NCBI GenBank assembly: GCA_038728085.1
Contig: JAVYUU010000003.1
Coordinates: forward strand, 1-64,000
Reading direction: 5' to 3'
Source of the DNA: Candidatus Bathyarchaeia archaeon
GTDB taxonomy: Archaea; Thermoproteota; Bathyarchaeia; Bathyarchaeales; Bathycorpusculaceae
Length of the DNA: 64,000 nt
Part shown: one piece after another, positions 26,103-35,035 of the stretch
Layout of the letters: every line of letters starts with the position of its first letter
How positions within the stretch are numbered: position 1 is the stretch's first letter
Program-made: the position numbers and the translations under genes
Notes under the pieces: generated by a model
Seen by the model: the letters and a program-made list of their open reading frames with translations, nothing else
Told to the model about the DNA's origin: nothing
The model's database searches: none

Positions 26103-27206
26103 ATGCCGGATGTACGCTTGGTCAATGTTACAAAAAGGTTCGGCAAGGTCATAGCGGTGGATAACGTCAGCCTCCACATCAAGGATAAGGAATACTTTTC
26201 TATTCTGGGGCCGAGTGGTTGTGGGAAAACAACATTGCTTAGGCTTATCGCTGGCTTGATCGAGCCGGATAAGGGCGAAATATATATTGGAGATAGGCTT
26301 GTAAATGATGTTCCGCCGGAGGACCGGGACATAGGCTTTGTCTTCCAAACCTTCGCTTTGTTTCCCCACATGAACGCTTGGGAAAACGTCACCTACGGCC
26401 CCCGGGTTAAGGGCTTTGACATGAAAAAGGCTGAGAGAATAGGCCACGAAGTCCTGGAGATGGTTAGGCTTCATGAGCGGCTGGATGCTTTCCCCCACGA
26501 GTTAAGCGGCGGTATGATGCAGAGGGTGGCCGTTGCAAGGGCACTAGCCGCGGGTGCAAAGCTCTTGCTGCTAGATGAGCCTCTTGGACATTTAGATGCC
26601 AAAGTAAGAAACGAGCTTAGATATGAGATTAGGCGCATGGTGAAAGACCTGGAGTTGACGGCCATACATGTAACCCACGACCAGTCAGAGGCCATGGCAA
26701 TATCGGACAGAATAGCCGTAATGAAGAAGGGGAGAATTTTGCAGGTTGGCACGCCTCAGGAGCTTTATATGAACCCAAAAACGATTTTTGTAGCCAACTT
26801 CATTGGAGGCGCAAACTTTTTTGAAGGCTTCATTGCAGAGGCCACGGATAAAATGGCAACCGTCGAACTTCGAGGAGGGGTAAGGGTTCAGGCGATCAAC
26901 AAGGGCTTGAATAGGGGTGAAAGGGTGGTTTTGGCTGTTAGGCCGGAAGTTTTCACCATTAGGAGGGGACGAAGCCGCGAGGTGAACTCTCTTTTAGGCG
27001 TTGTTGAAAGGGTTGCCTTTGAAGGAACAAACTTGCGATATGAAGTTAGACTTGAAAACCAAGATTTGGTTGTGGTTGTGGTTCCATCCCTCTCATGTGA
27101 ATGGGTTGGTGTGGGTGAAAAAGTCACTGTGAGTTTTCAGCCGGAAAACGTCCATTTGTTTGCCTATCCGGAGGCTGGACTGCGGGAGGAGATGGCGGTT
27201 GAGTGA
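26103..27206 (+). CDS. ABC importer ATPase, CysA/PotA/FbpC type with TOBE domain
   Basis: The protein has 367 residues. The ATG at 26103 is preferred over an earlier in-frame start inside the permease gene; GGAAGG precedes it. Motifs are Walker A GPSGCGKTT, Q-loop FQTFALFPHM, signature LSGGMMQRVAVARAL, Walker B LLLLDEPLGHLD and the switch VTHDQSEAMA. Residues from about 235 to the end form the TOBE regulatory domain (LAVRPEVFTI, VSFQPENVHLF). It drives the fused permease upstream. Its stop overlaps the next gene's TTG start by eight bases (TTGAGTGA), which couples translation to the PhoU-like protein. Confidence 0.92.
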   Translation: MPDVRLVNVTKRFGKVIAVDNVSLHIKDKEYFSILGPSGCGKTTLLRLIAGLIEPDKGEIYIGDRLVNDVPPEDRDIGFVFQTFALFPHMNAWENVTYGPRVKGFDMKKAERIGHEVLEMVRLHERLDAFPHELSGGMMQRVAVARALAAGAKLLLLDEPLGHLDAKVRNELRYEIRRMVKDLELTAIHVTHDQSEAMAISDRIAVMKKGRILQVGTPQELYMNPKTIFVANFIGGANFFEGFIAEATDKMATVELRGGVRVQAINKGLNRGERVVLAVRPEVFTIRRGRSREVNSLLGVVERVAFEGTNLRYEVRLENQDLVVVVVPSLSCEWVGVGEKVTVSFQPENVHLFAYPEAGLREEMAVE

Positions 27207-27858
27207 ATTGATAAAGTGGTTTGAAAAGAGACGGGAGACGATGGCCTTAACCATGATACAGCAGCACCTAGCCCTAACGGAAAGCATTGTTGAAGACTTG
27301 GAAAGAGCTTTTGACGCGGTCATGAAAAGTGACACCCGCGAAATGAACGTTTGCATTGAAAGAGTGACCAATAACGAGAGGGAAGCGGACATGCTGCGGA
27401 GGAAGGTTATGGACGAAGTTTCCAAAGGCGACCTCCCACCGACGGCTAGAGAGGACATAATGCACCTGGTCAAGAGGGTGGACATGGTGGCGGACTGGAG
27501 CAGAGAGGCCACAAGAATTCTAAGCGTATTACCAATTGAGGAACTTCCCAAATCCATTAAAGAGGAAGCTTTGGAAATGGCCAGAGGCGCGAAAGAATGC
27601 ACAAGCCTATTGAGAGAGTGCATGAACAAGATGATGACAAAGCCCGAAGAGGCTTTGCATGCTGCGGACGCCGTTGAAAGGAAGGAGGAGAAGGTTGACG
27701 ATTTACATGAAAGGGCGCGGAGACTCCTCGGTAAGGAAAACATGCTGAGGGCGGGAGTAGCCGTTTTGGTTGGACAGCTCTTTGAAGCCCTTGAAATGAT
27801 CGCAGATTCATGTGAGGACGCATGTGACCAAGTTAGGGTGATAATGGTTAGAAGATAA
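27199..27858 (+). CDS. PhoU-like protein, DUF47 family
   Basis: The protein has 219 residues from the TTG at 27199, chosen for the GGAGGAG nine bases upstream and the coupling to the ATPase stop. It is all-helical with a repeated PhoU-like pattern (IERVTNNEREADMLRRKV, AREDIMHLVKRVDMVADW, ALEMIADSCEDACDQVRV). The acidic metal-binding positions of PhoU-like three-helix bundles are present. DUF47 proteins usually accompany Pit phosphate carriers; here the partner is an ABC importer, which is uncommon. It probably senses or limits transport (inference). Confidence 0.8.
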   Translation: MSELIKWFEKRRETMALTMIQQHLALTESIVEDLERAFDAVMKSDTREMNVCIERVTNNEREADMLRRKVMDEVSKGDLPPTAREDIMHLVKRVDMVADWSREATRILSVLPIEELPKSIKEEALEMARGAKECTSLLRECMNKMMTKPEEALHAADAVERKEEKVDDLHERARRLLGKENMLRAGVAVLVGQLFEALEMIADSCEDACDQVRVIMVRR

Positions 27859-27874
27859 TGATGGAGGCCTAAAA

Positions 27875-28159
27875 ATGGTTGAGACCCGGATAGACGTGTC
27901 CGAGTTGAAGGCGGAAGGAGACGATGTAATCAAAGAATTGGCGGATTTCCTCCGCGAAAAAACTGGTGCAGAAATTGAAACCTTAACAAACGAGATAGTT
28001 GTAAAGACCGAGGAAAAGGACTTCTCAAAACAGTATTTGCGGGTGCTTTTGCGGAAATACCTACACAAAATGGGGCTCAAAGACTATTACAGAGTTATCG
28101 GTGGAAAAGAGAACACTTTAACAATCAAAGGGAGGAAACTATCAACTGAGGAGGAATAA
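27875..28159 (+). CDS. Ribosomal protein eL22-like
   Basis: The protein has 94 residues. The second half matches the eukaryotic large-subunit protein eL22 closely: DFSKQYLRVLLRKYLHKMGL corresponds to the SKRYLKYLTKKYLKK region, followed by KDYYRVI, a KEN-containing loop and a Glu-rich end (LSTEEE). The first half also fits (RIDVSELKAEGDDVIKELADFL, cut here to its core VIKELADFLREKTGAE, with a shorter loop before the next strand). eL22 was long regarded as eukaryotic and has since been noted in some archaea such as the Asgard group. It is 16 bases from the PhoU-like gene. Basic residues cluster where RNA contact is expected. Confidence 0.8.
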   Translation: MVETRIDVSELKAEGDDVIKELADFLREKTGAEIETLTNEIVVKTEEKDFSKQYLRVLLRKYLHKMGLKDYYRVIGGKENTLTIKGRKLSTEEE

Positions 28160-28162
28160 ACC

Positions 28163-28552
28163 CTATTTTCTTCCAACCCCATGTTTCTTCCCGCTTAGAC
28201 CTTCCTGCACCTTAAACAGGTAATGTCTCGCCAGATAGGTGCTTCTAAGTGCGTTTGAAAGACTACCCACCTTCAAAAAGCCTTGAGCCTCTTCGATCAA
28301 CTCCCTGACCCTCAACATGATGGCTTCTGTTGGCAGGTTTTTTGGGTCCGGGTTGAGTTTAGACGCTGGCACGCTTCGCCCCTCTCCCAGCATTAGGGAG
28401 AAAAGGAAAAGGGCGTATTCAAGTTCCGCGGCAACATGCCAAACGTCATTTGAAAAAGCGTTTTCATCTCCCCTTTTTAGGGCTGAAATGGACTTGTTAA
28501 GATGGTTTAAAGCAGAGAGCAATGCCAGCGATATTTTTTCGTTGAAGGTCAT
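28163..28552 (-). CDS. Hypothetical all-helical protein of 129 residues
   Basis: I do not recognise a family. The sequence reads as four or five helices with hydrophobic heptads (ISLALLSALNHLNKSISALK, VWHVAAELEYALFLFSLML, AIMLRVRELIEEAQGFL, NALRSTYLARHYLFKVQEGL), a layout similar to HEPN-like bundles, although the RX4-6H catalytic motif is not evident. The C-terminus is basic. The stop lies three bases from that of the eL22-like gene, on the opposite strand. Confidence 0.6.
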   Translation of the reverse strand: MTFNEKISLALLSALNHLNKSISALKRGDENAFSNDVWHVAAELEYALFLFSLMLGEGRSVPASKLNPDPKNLPTEAIMLRVRELIEEAQGFLKVGSLSNALRSTYLARHYLFKVQEGLSGKKHGVGRK

Positions 28553-28617
28553 TTTCCCAGCTCGCTGTTAGTGGCAGATTTTCGGACCGAATTTTTATTT
28601 GTTTCTCTAGATTGCGG

Positions 28618-29532
28618 CTATTCCTCTTTCGCTATGGAAATTATTCCCAGCAAGACTAGACTTGTTCCCAAAACGAAAAGTGGAGCTGGAAACTCGTTAA
28701 ACAATATGATGCCTAAGGCTGTTGCACCTATGGGTTCAAGCAGAGCCATGGTGGCGGTTTCAAAGGACTTTAGGTTAGAGAGGGATGAAAAGTAAAGGGT
28801 GTGGGCTAGGGCTGTTGGAAAAACACCCAAACCAAGCAGCGGAAGAATCACCGTAGGCTCCGTTGGCAAACATATCTTTCCATCCGCACCAGCGAGGCTT
28901 AAAAGGCCGACGGTTATGGCTGCAAAAATGTAGATGGGAAGCATGATAGGCAGTATTGCCTTCTGCCCCCGCACCCTCTTGCCATAATTCAGATAGACAG
29001 CCTCCACGAATGCGGCCAATATGGCTTCAACATCGCCCTTAAAGCTTGGGGCAACCCCCACAAAGAACACTTGATTTGAAAATGATTCTGCATATGCAAT
29101 GATGCATGCGCCAGTCACGGACAAGAGTGTTCCCATGGCTGCTAGGCGGGAGGGCTTAATGTTGAGGAGTAGAGCTGAAATGAGCACGGAGAAGATTGGC
29201 GTGGTGTTGACGAAGACTGTTGCGTTGAGGATTGTTGTGTCCTTAACGGCTGATATGAAGAAGACGAAATGAAGCCCTAATAGAAAACCGAGGACAAAGA
29301 AATCTCTCAAATCCCTAAGCCCATAACCTTTTAGAATGGGGAGTTTGCCGGAGAAAAGCAGTATAACCACCAATATGCCACAGGCAATCGTCAGGCGCCA
29401 GAAAGCGATAGAGAACTGGTCCAAACCATGGAGAAGCCGTATTAAAACGGCGGCAGTTCCAAAAAGGACTCCTGCAGCACCGCCCTCCATTAGGGTGAGC
29501 TTCCGTGTCCGCATTTTCAGAGGCATAAACAT
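28618..29532 (-). CDS. EamA/DMT-family membrane transporter
   Basis: The protein has about 304 residues from the ATG at 29532 (GAAGG at good spacing); a TTG five codons earlier is possible. Ten membrane helices form two EamA repeats. The first repeat has FGTAAVLIRLLHGLDQFSIA and FWRLTIACGILVVI, and the second ends with LLEPIGATALGIILFNE, the conserved EamA motif. Members export or import amino acids, nucleobases or sugars; the substrate is not predictable. It is divergent from the FAH-family gene. Confidence 0.9.
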   Translation of the reverse strand: MFMPLKMRTRKLTLMEGGAAGVLFGTAAVLIRLLHGLDQFSIAFWRLTIACGILVVILLFSGKLPILKGYGLRDLRDFFVLGFLLGLHFVFFISAVKDTTILNATVFVNTTPIFSVLISALLLNIKPSRLAAMGTLLSVTGACIIAYAESFSNQVFFVGVAPSFKGDVEAILAAFVEAVYLNYGKRVRGQKAILPIMLPIYIFAAITVGLLSLAGADGKICLPTEPTVILPLLGLGVFPTALAHTLYFSSLSNLKSFETATMALLEPIGATALGIILFNEFPAPLFVLGTSLVLLGIISIAKEE

Positions 29533-29593
29533 AGTCACAACCTTCAAACTGAAAAATTTTCCCGAAGCAACTTTTAATCAACTTGAACACTAA

Positions 29594-30481
29594 AACACTG
29601 TTCTTAGATTCCTTCACAGGAAACGTGAAAGCTACGGCATCTTAGTCAATGAGGAAACTGTTGTGCATCTGCCAAGTCTAGCAAAACTCCTAGGCGTGAG
29701 GGCGCCCAAAACGTTGGAGGAACTTATAACAGCAGGCGCCTTCGAGGAAGTTGAGAAAATGTTTCTTGATGCTTCACGAAACATCATTGATAAGGCTTCC
29801 CTACCGGTGAAGGATGTTAGGCTTTTAGCACCCATAGCGAATCCCCCAAAAATTGTTTGCCTCGGACTAAACTATAGGGATCATGCAGCCGAGCAAAACG
29901 CTGAGATACCAGATGAGCCAGTGATCTTCTTCAAGCCTCGCACAGCCATAGTTGGGCCAAACGATGGTATTGTTAAACCTCGCTTTGTAAGACAGCTTGA
30001 CTATGAAGCTGAACTGGCTGTTGTTATTGGAGGGAAGGCGAAGAACATTCCGGTTGAGGAAGCTGAAAAATACATTTTTGGATATACGATTCTAAATGAT
30101 GTTTCAGCCCGTGACATCCAGTTTAAGGATAAGCAGTGGACGAGGGGCAAAAGCTTTGACACCTTCGCCCCAATGGGTCCATGTATATTGACCCGAAATC
30201 AGATGGGAGACCCATCAAACATTTATATTCGCACTTGGGTGAATGGTGAGCTCCGCCAGAACTCCACGACTAAAAACATGGTTTTCAATGTTTATGAGGT
30301 GCTTCACCACCTAAGCAGAGTAATGACTCTAGAGCCATGCGATGTAATTGCAACCGGCACACCCGCTGGTGTCGGTTTCGCCATGAAGCCTCCAAAGTTT
30401 CTGCGGGTGGGCGATGTTGTAAAAATAGAGATCGAAAGGATAGGCATTCTGGAAAACGTGGTTGTGAAGGAACAGCCTTAA
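29594..30481 (+). CDS. Fumarylacetoacetate hydrolase (FAH) family protein, start unresolved
   Basis: The C-terminal catalytic domain is complete: PKIVCLGLNYRDHAAE, the acidic metal site DYEAELAVVIGG, GYTILNDVSARDIQ, TRGKSFDTFAPMGP and GDVIATGTPAGVGF-type ending (ATGTPAGVGF). These enzymes cleave or hydrate 2-keto acids, for example acylpyruvates or 2-oxo-hept-3-ene-dioate, with a divalent metal. The earliest usable start in frame is GTG at 29663 (272 residues). However, coding similarity extends upstream to 29594 (VLRFLHRKRESYGILVNE, a normal FAH N-terminus) with no ATG, GTG or TTG in that stretch. A one-base frameshift near 29590-29600 would link it to a TTG at 29584. The feature therefore starts at the open-frame limit. 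Confidence 0.85.
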   Translation, partial: NTVLRFLHRKRESYGILVNEETVVHLPSLAKLLGVRAPKTLEELITAGAFEEVEKMFLDASRNIIDKASLPVKDVRLLAPIANPPKIVCLGLNYRDHAAEQNAEIPDEPVIFFKPRTAIVGPNDGIVKPRFVRQLDYEAELAVVIGGKAKNIPVEEAEKYIFGYTILNDVSARDIQFKDKQWTRGKSFDTFAPMGPCILTRNQMGDPSNIYIRTWVNGELRQNSTTKNMVFNVYEVLHHLSRVMTLEPCDVIATGTPAGVGFAMKPPKFLRVGDVVKIEIERIGILENVVVKEQP

Positions 30482-30493
30482 AAGGGGCTTTTG

Positions 30494-32581
30494 CTACTTC
30501 TCCACCGAAACTGTGCTTTCTCCAGCCTCTTTTTCCACTCGTATTACATGCTCGGCTTTCTCCGCGAAGGCTTCGCTGTGGGTTACGGCTATTATTTGTT
30601 CGATAGCTTTGAACCGGGATATGGCTTCAGCCAGTCGGTCTATGGAGCCGTCTTCTCTTCCAAGGCTTTCGGTTGGCTCGTCAAGAAGTAGCAGGCTTAA
30701 ACCGTGCCCTGTTCTGGATTGCATTATCAACTGTCCAAGCCCAAGCCTATAAGCGAAGGCTATCAGTGTGCGTTCTCCACCGGAGAGATTTGAGACCTCC
30801 CTTTCAACCCCACTTTCGCTTATCACGTAGGGCGTGTAGGTTTCGTCGATCATTATGTTTATTGGGGCGCCTTCCTCGCCAGTGAGATTATCCAAGATTT
30901 GTTGCACTAGGTTTCTTAGGACTTTTACGAATTCGCTTCTGAGCTTCGGCTGGATGCTTCTATATGCATCTCGAATGCTTCCAATGATACCCACGATCTT
31001 GTTTAACCTTTCCATCTGCTCCAATTTCTTCTGCGCTTGGTCTATCCGCTCTTTAATGTCGTCTAAGCGTTTAAGTAGGTCGCCCTTGCGGTTTTCCATT
31101 GTTTGTAGCTCAGACTTTAAGAGGTAATAGTTTTGGAAGGCTTGCTCTCTCTGTTTTCTGGCGTTTTCAAGCTCTGAAACGTCGAATCTGGCGATTTCGA
31201 AGCGGAGTTTTTCAAGCTGCGCCCGAAGCTCCGCCTCTAACCTCTGCTTTTCCTCAAACTCTTTGGAAAGCTCCTCTAAAGCCTTGGATTCCTCGTTTAT
31301 GCGGCTTTTAAGCTCTTCAATTCGCGGCATTAAGCCTTGAAGGTTGGCTATGGCTGTGCTTGCCTTCTCCTTTAACTGCTGCAGTTCCTCAATCTCCCTT
31401 TGAAGCTGGTTTAGGGTCTTTTGCCGGTCGCTGTTTTCCCTTTGAATCCTCTCAATTAAGCTGTTTTTGTATTCGATGTTTAATGGTTGCAAACATAGGG
31501 GACAGCGGTTTTCCGTTGAAAGCGAGGAGAGCCTCCTCTGGTCGGCTTGCATGTTCCGGAGGGTTGTCTCTTGTTCCGCCTTAAGGTCAGCGATTTGACT
31601 GTCAAAGGCTAAAAGGTATTGTCTCAAAGCCTCAAGAGGCTCGTTTTCCGGAATCCCGGTTTCCCTTAGCTTGTCCCTATAGGCTTTGGCTTGAGCCTCC
31701 ATGTTGCTTAGCCTCTGTTTAAGATTTTCGATTATGGCTTTTTTGCCCTCAATTTTTTCAGCAACCGCCGCCAAAGAGTCCTCTAGGCTTGTCAGCTGGG
31801 CTTGAAGTTGGGCTTCCTTTCGCCTGCGCTCCTCGATGGAGGCTCTAAGCTCCTCAAGTCTTTTCAACTTCAAGTCGGCTTCTTCAAGGATCTTTTTGGC
31901 TTCATTCAACCTTCTGGAAGCGCTTTGTACGTCGATTTCTAGGCGTGTAAACTCCTCAGCTAGGCGGGTGTATTCGGCGTTGAGCTTTTCTGTGCCAACC
32001 ACGTCGGAGTCCTTTTCGTAAACCCTTTTTTCTGCCTCATACTCCTTCTGGTAGGCGGCTATGTTGCTCCATGCTGTCTCGTAGTCTGAAAGCCCAAAAA
32101 GCTCGTCTAGGCGTTTTTGCCTGTCCCTCGGTGGGGCGTCTATAAGCTCTTTTAGGTGTTCCTGTCTAACCCAGACTATTTCACGGAAAAGATCCTTATC
32201 CAGTCCTGTTATGGCTTTTAGCTGTTCGGCTACGGCTTCGCTTTTCACGCTGGCTATGAGGGTTTCACCGTCAAAAAGCTTCAGCTCGTCAAAGTCTTGG
32301 CTAATGCCTTTTCCACGCCTTTTAAGTCCCCGCGTTAAAGTGTAGCTCTTGCCGTTCTGGGTGAACTGGAGGACAACTTTGCCGCTTTCGGCCCCATCCC
32401 TCAACAGATACTCGTAGCTTCTCCCCAAGGGGTCTCCGAAAAGAGCGAAATCGATGGCATAGAGGATGCTGGATTTTCCGCATCCCAAGCCGCCCACAAG
32501 ACAGTTGAAGCCCTTCGCGAAGGGCACAGTTGTCTTCACATGAGAACGAATGTTTTCCAGGTGGACAACCTCTATCCTCAT
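30494..32581 (-). CDS. rad50: Rad50, SMC-like DNA repair ATPase
   Basis: The protein has 695 residues, shorter than Pyrococcus Rad50 because the coiled coils are shorter. N-terminal Walker A is VGGLGCGKSS (residues 29-38), followed by the first coiled coil, a zinc hook CPLC near residue 360, the second coil, signature LSGGERTLIAFAYRLGLG near 597 and Walker B LLLLDEPTESLG near 630. It dimerises through the ATP-bound heads and the zinc hook and works with Mre11 on double-strand breaks. Its ATG overlaps the mre11 stop as ATGA, so mre11 comes first in the operon. HerA and NurA are not in the window. Confidence 0.95.
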   Translation of the reverse strand: MRIEVVHLENIRSHVKTTVPFAKGFNCLVGGLGCGKSSILYAIDFALFGDPLGRSYEYLLRDGAESGKVVLQFTQNGKSYTLTRGLKRRGKGISQDFDELKLFDGETLIASVKSEAVAEQLKAITGLDKDLFREIVWVRQEHLKELIDAPPRDRQKRLDELFGLSDYETAWSNIAAYQKEYEAEKRVYEKDSDVVGTEKLNAEYTRLAEEFTRLEIDVQSASRRLNEAKKILEEADLKLKRLEELRASIEERRRKEAQLQAQLTSLEDSLAAVAEKIEGKKAIIENLKQRLSNMEAQAKAYRDKLRETGIPENEPLEALRQYLLAFDSQIADLKAEQETTLRNMQADQRRLSSLSTENRCPLCLQPLNIEYKNSLIERIQRENSDRQKTLNQLQREIEELQQLKEKASTAIANLQGLMPRIEELKSRINEESKALEELSKEFEEKQRLEAELRAQLEKLRFEIARFDVSELENARKQREQAFQNYYLLKSELQTMENRKGDLLKRLDDIKERIDQAQKKLEQMERLNKIVGIIGSIRDAYRSIQPKLRSEFVKVLRNLVQQILDNLTGEEGAPINIMIDETYTPYVISESGVEREVSNLSGGERTLIAFAYRLGLGQLIMQSRTGHGLSLLLLDEPTESLGREDGSIDRLAEAISRFKAIEQIIAVTHSEAFAEKAEHVIRVEKEAGESTVSVEK

Positions 32582-33783
32582 TGCACAAGCTCCTCCAAAA
32601 TCTGTCGAACACGCTCATCTTGCTTCTTCGTTAAAGGCTCAATGAGGTTGACGGCGGCGTGGGCTATTTTTTCAGCTTGCTCTGGACCATAGCGCTCAGC
32701 GAAAATTTGAAGGAAATATTCGAAGCTTTTCGTTTTGAAATCCTTGATTTCGCTTTCGAAAATGGATCGAATAACAGCCTCTGGAACCTCACTTTCACGA
32801 AGCAACACAACTGGATGGACAAGCAAGGCTTTTTCAGCTGCGCCTCTAATTTGGGCAACATCAACATCAGCACGGCTCGCTTCAGCCGGCAGAACACCCT
32901 TCAACACCGGCACAAGAACAGCGCCCTCTTGATCAGCGCTTTTCACAAGCTGTATGGCAAGCTCGGTGATCTTTGAAGCCGTGAAGCCAGTGAAGTCCTG
33001 CTCTAGAACAACGAATTTGCGGGGAGACTCAAGCCTAATAAACTGTGGGGATGCCTCGCCATTCTCGTTCACCTCAACATAGTAGAAGCCCTTCTCGTTT
33101 TTTGCCTCATCATAGTTTATGGTTTCCGTGCTCCCCGGATAAACCAGCAAGCCCGTTTTAAACTTGCCGATGTATGGCGCGTGCACGTGTCCAGCAGCGT
33201 AATAATTGAAGCCTTCTGGTATAAGCTCCGGTGAGGCTTCAGCCTCCATGTAGGGCGGGTTAAGCTCTGGAATAGCTAAAGCCATGTGAAAAACGAAGAT
33301 GTTGAACAGGGATGGGTTAGGCGCAGGCTTATTCTTCTCCATGAAGGCTGGAAGCATCTCCTCAGTTTTGCGGCGGGTTCTAAAGTTTGGCACGCCATAA
33401 ACATAGCAGCAGTCCGGTTTCCGCCAGCAAGCCCCCTCATGTCTTGGGAGGAACCGTATAAGCCCAGCACTGTCCAAGGGGTTCAGAATTGTGCTAGTCA
33501 CAACGTTTGGCGCCGAGTCGTGGGAGCCATCAACCACCAGCACTGGGATGCCCGCCTCCCGCAGTCTGCTAAAATTTCTGATGGCGTTTTCCAGCGTCAC
33601 ATTTGATGGGCGAGCATTGTGGAATAGGTCTCCGGCAATAACCATGAAAGTTGGCTTCAACTCCAGGGTTTTGTCAACAAGTTCGCTGAAGGCTCTGTCG
33701 AAGTCCTCCCTTCTGGCTTCAAGCCCATATTGGGAGTATCCTAAATGCAGATCCGCGGCGTGCACGAAGCTGAAGGCTTTCAA
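32578..33783 (-). CDS. mre11: Mre11 DNA repair nuclease
   Basis: The protein has 401 residues. Phosphoesterase motifs are DLHLG (11-15), GDLFH (51-55), GSHD (86-89), FHM near 166 and AGHVH near 197. Motif III reads GSHD where most Mre11 proteins have GNHD, so the Asn that helps bind the second metal is Ser; the catalytic His is kept. The capping and Rad50-binding C-terminal parts follow. It processes DNA ends with Rad50, encoded directly downstream with a 4-base overlap. It is divergent from the AN1-protease gene. Confidence 0.93.
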   Translation of the reverse strand: MKAFSFVHAADLHLGYSQYGLEARREDFDRAFSELVDKTLELKPTFMVIAGDLFHNARPSNVTLENAIRNFSRLREAGIPVLVVDGSHDSAPNVVTSTILNPLDSAGLIRFLPRHEGACWRKPDCCYVYGVPNFRTRRKTEEMLPAFMEKNKPAPNPSLFNIFVFHMALAIPELNPPYMEAEASPELIPEGFNYYAAGHVHAPYIGKFKTGLLVYPGSTETINYDEAKNEKGFYYVEVNENGEASPQFIRLESPRKFVVLEQDFTGFTASKITELAIQLVKSADQEGAVLVPVLKGVLPAEASRADVDVAQIRGAAEKALLVHPVVLLRESEVPEAVIRSIFESEIKDFKTKSFEYFLQIFAERYGPEQAEKIAHAAVNLIEPLTKKQDERVRQILEELVQ

Positions 33784-33911
33784 TGGCGCCTTTCACCTCG
33801 CAAGCCTAACCTACAATAGCGGAGCAAACCCTATTAACGTTTAACCATTAAGGGACAGAAACGTATAAGAGCAAAGCGGCATGCTTGCAGACATCGAAAA
33901 GGCTGTCGAAA

Positions 33912-34730
33912 ATGGAGTGCCAGAAGTGCGGAAAAGAAACATTCTTACCCTTTAAATGCCCCTACTGTGGAGGATACTTCTGCACAGAGCACCGCCTGCC
34001 AGAAAACCACGAATGCCCGGGGCTTGAGCGCGCCCACATCCCCACAAGGGAATTCATGCTTACATCATCAACGTCACAATTGAAGAGGCAAAGCCCATAC
34101 GAGTACACCATGACATACTATATTCCAGTTGAACAGGAGAAGAGGTTTCATTTCAGCAGCAAGGAAGTTGCACATCTAGCGGTGGCCGCGCTCCTTGTCG
34201 CATGCATAGGACTCTCGTTTGGGCTTTCACCAAGATTTCGCACTAGACTTGGAGGGTTTACTATACTGTTTGTCTTCGCCCTCACGGTAGCCGCCTCATT
34301 TCTAGCCCACGAGCTAGCCCACAAGTTCATGGCTCAAAAAGAGGGCTTGTGGGCTGAGTTTAGGCTCGTATTTATCGGTTTAATCTTAACCGTAATATCC
34401 ATAGTTTCCCCAATCTTTAAGATAATATCACCCGGTGCCGTGGTGATTTTCGGATTCGCCAAAAAAGAGAGTGTTGGAAAAATATCCATGGCTGGACCTG
34501 CCACCAACATAGCGTTGTCCCTAATGTTGGCGGGACTAGCCCTTGCAATCGAACAGCCCGTTTTAATGTATGCGTCCGCCATAAACGCTTGGATAGCCCT
34601 CTTCAATCTAATCCCCTTTGGAGTTCTGGATGGCTACAAGGTTCTAACGTGGAGCAAAAGCATGTGGGGACTAGCCTTCACAGCAAGCCTTGCCCTAACA
34701 ATACTAACCTACATGCATTTGCCTTTCTAA
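33912..34730 (+). CDS. AN1-type zinc finger fused to a site-2-protease-like membrane peptidase (M50)
   Basis: The protein has 272 residues from the ATG at 33912 (AAAGG upstream); a TTG nine codons earlier lacks a ribosome site. Residues 1-35 form an AN1-like zinc finger ([19 protein letters not shown], then CTEH and HECPG). After a linker come about six membrane helices with the zinc-metalloprotease motif HELAH near residue 131 and a second metal motif LDG near 240 ([10 protein letters not shown]). It should cleave substrates within or near the membrane, with the AN1 finger on the cytoplasmic side, perhaps recognising a partner. The 3' end overlaps that of the uS10 gene by four bases. Confidence 0.85.
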   Translation: MECQKCGKETFLPFKCPYCGGYFCTEHRLPENHECPGLERAHIPTREFMLTSSTSQLKRQSPYEYTMTYYIPVEQEKRFHFSSKEVAHLAVAALLVACIGLSFGLSPRFRTRLGGFTILFVFALTVAASFLAHELAHKFMAQKEGLWAEFRLVFIGLILTVISIVSPIFKIISPGAVVIFGFAKKESVGKISMAGPATNIALSLMLAGLALAIEQPVLMYASAINAWIALFNLIPFGVLDGYKVLTWSKSMWGLAFTASLALTILTYMHLPF

Positions 34731-35035
34731 ATAAGTTCTATTGTGACGTGAACCTCTTCTGGAACGCGGATCCGCATGATCCGCCTCATAACACGCTCTT
34801 CAGCGTCAATGTCTATGAGACGCTTGTGGATGCGGAGCTCCCATTTGTCCCATGTGGATGTGCCCTCTCCACAGGGCGACTTCAAAACTGGAACCTTAAG
34901 CCTTTTCGTTGGAAGCGGAACGGGCCCAACTATTTTCACCCCTGTCTTTTCGGCTATGGCCTTCAGTTCCTGGCATACCTCTTCCAATTTCTTGTAGTCT
35001 GTGCTTGTTAAGCGTATGCGCGCTTTTCTGACCAT
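34727..35035 (-). CDS. rps10: Small-subunit ribosomal protein uS10
   Basis: The protein has 102 residues, the normal archaeal length. Features are [18 protein letters not shown], the conserved loop [20 protein letters not shown], then [13 protein letters not shown] and the C-terminal strand [11 protein letters not shown]. It binds 16S rRNA in the 30S head. In many archaea this gene follows EF-1 alpha; here it stands alone between a protease gene (convergent) and a HAD hydrolase (divergent). Confidence 0.96.
   Translation of the reverse strand: MVRKARIRLTSTDYKKLEEVCQELKAIAEKTGVKIVGPVPLPTKRLKVPVLKSPCGEGTSTWDKWELRIHKRLIDIDAEERVMRRIMRIRVPEEVHVTIELI

Noticed and set aside
30855-31584. Several plus-strand frames opposite rad50
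   Set aside because: All are shadows of the coiled-coil coding sequence; compositions are implausible.
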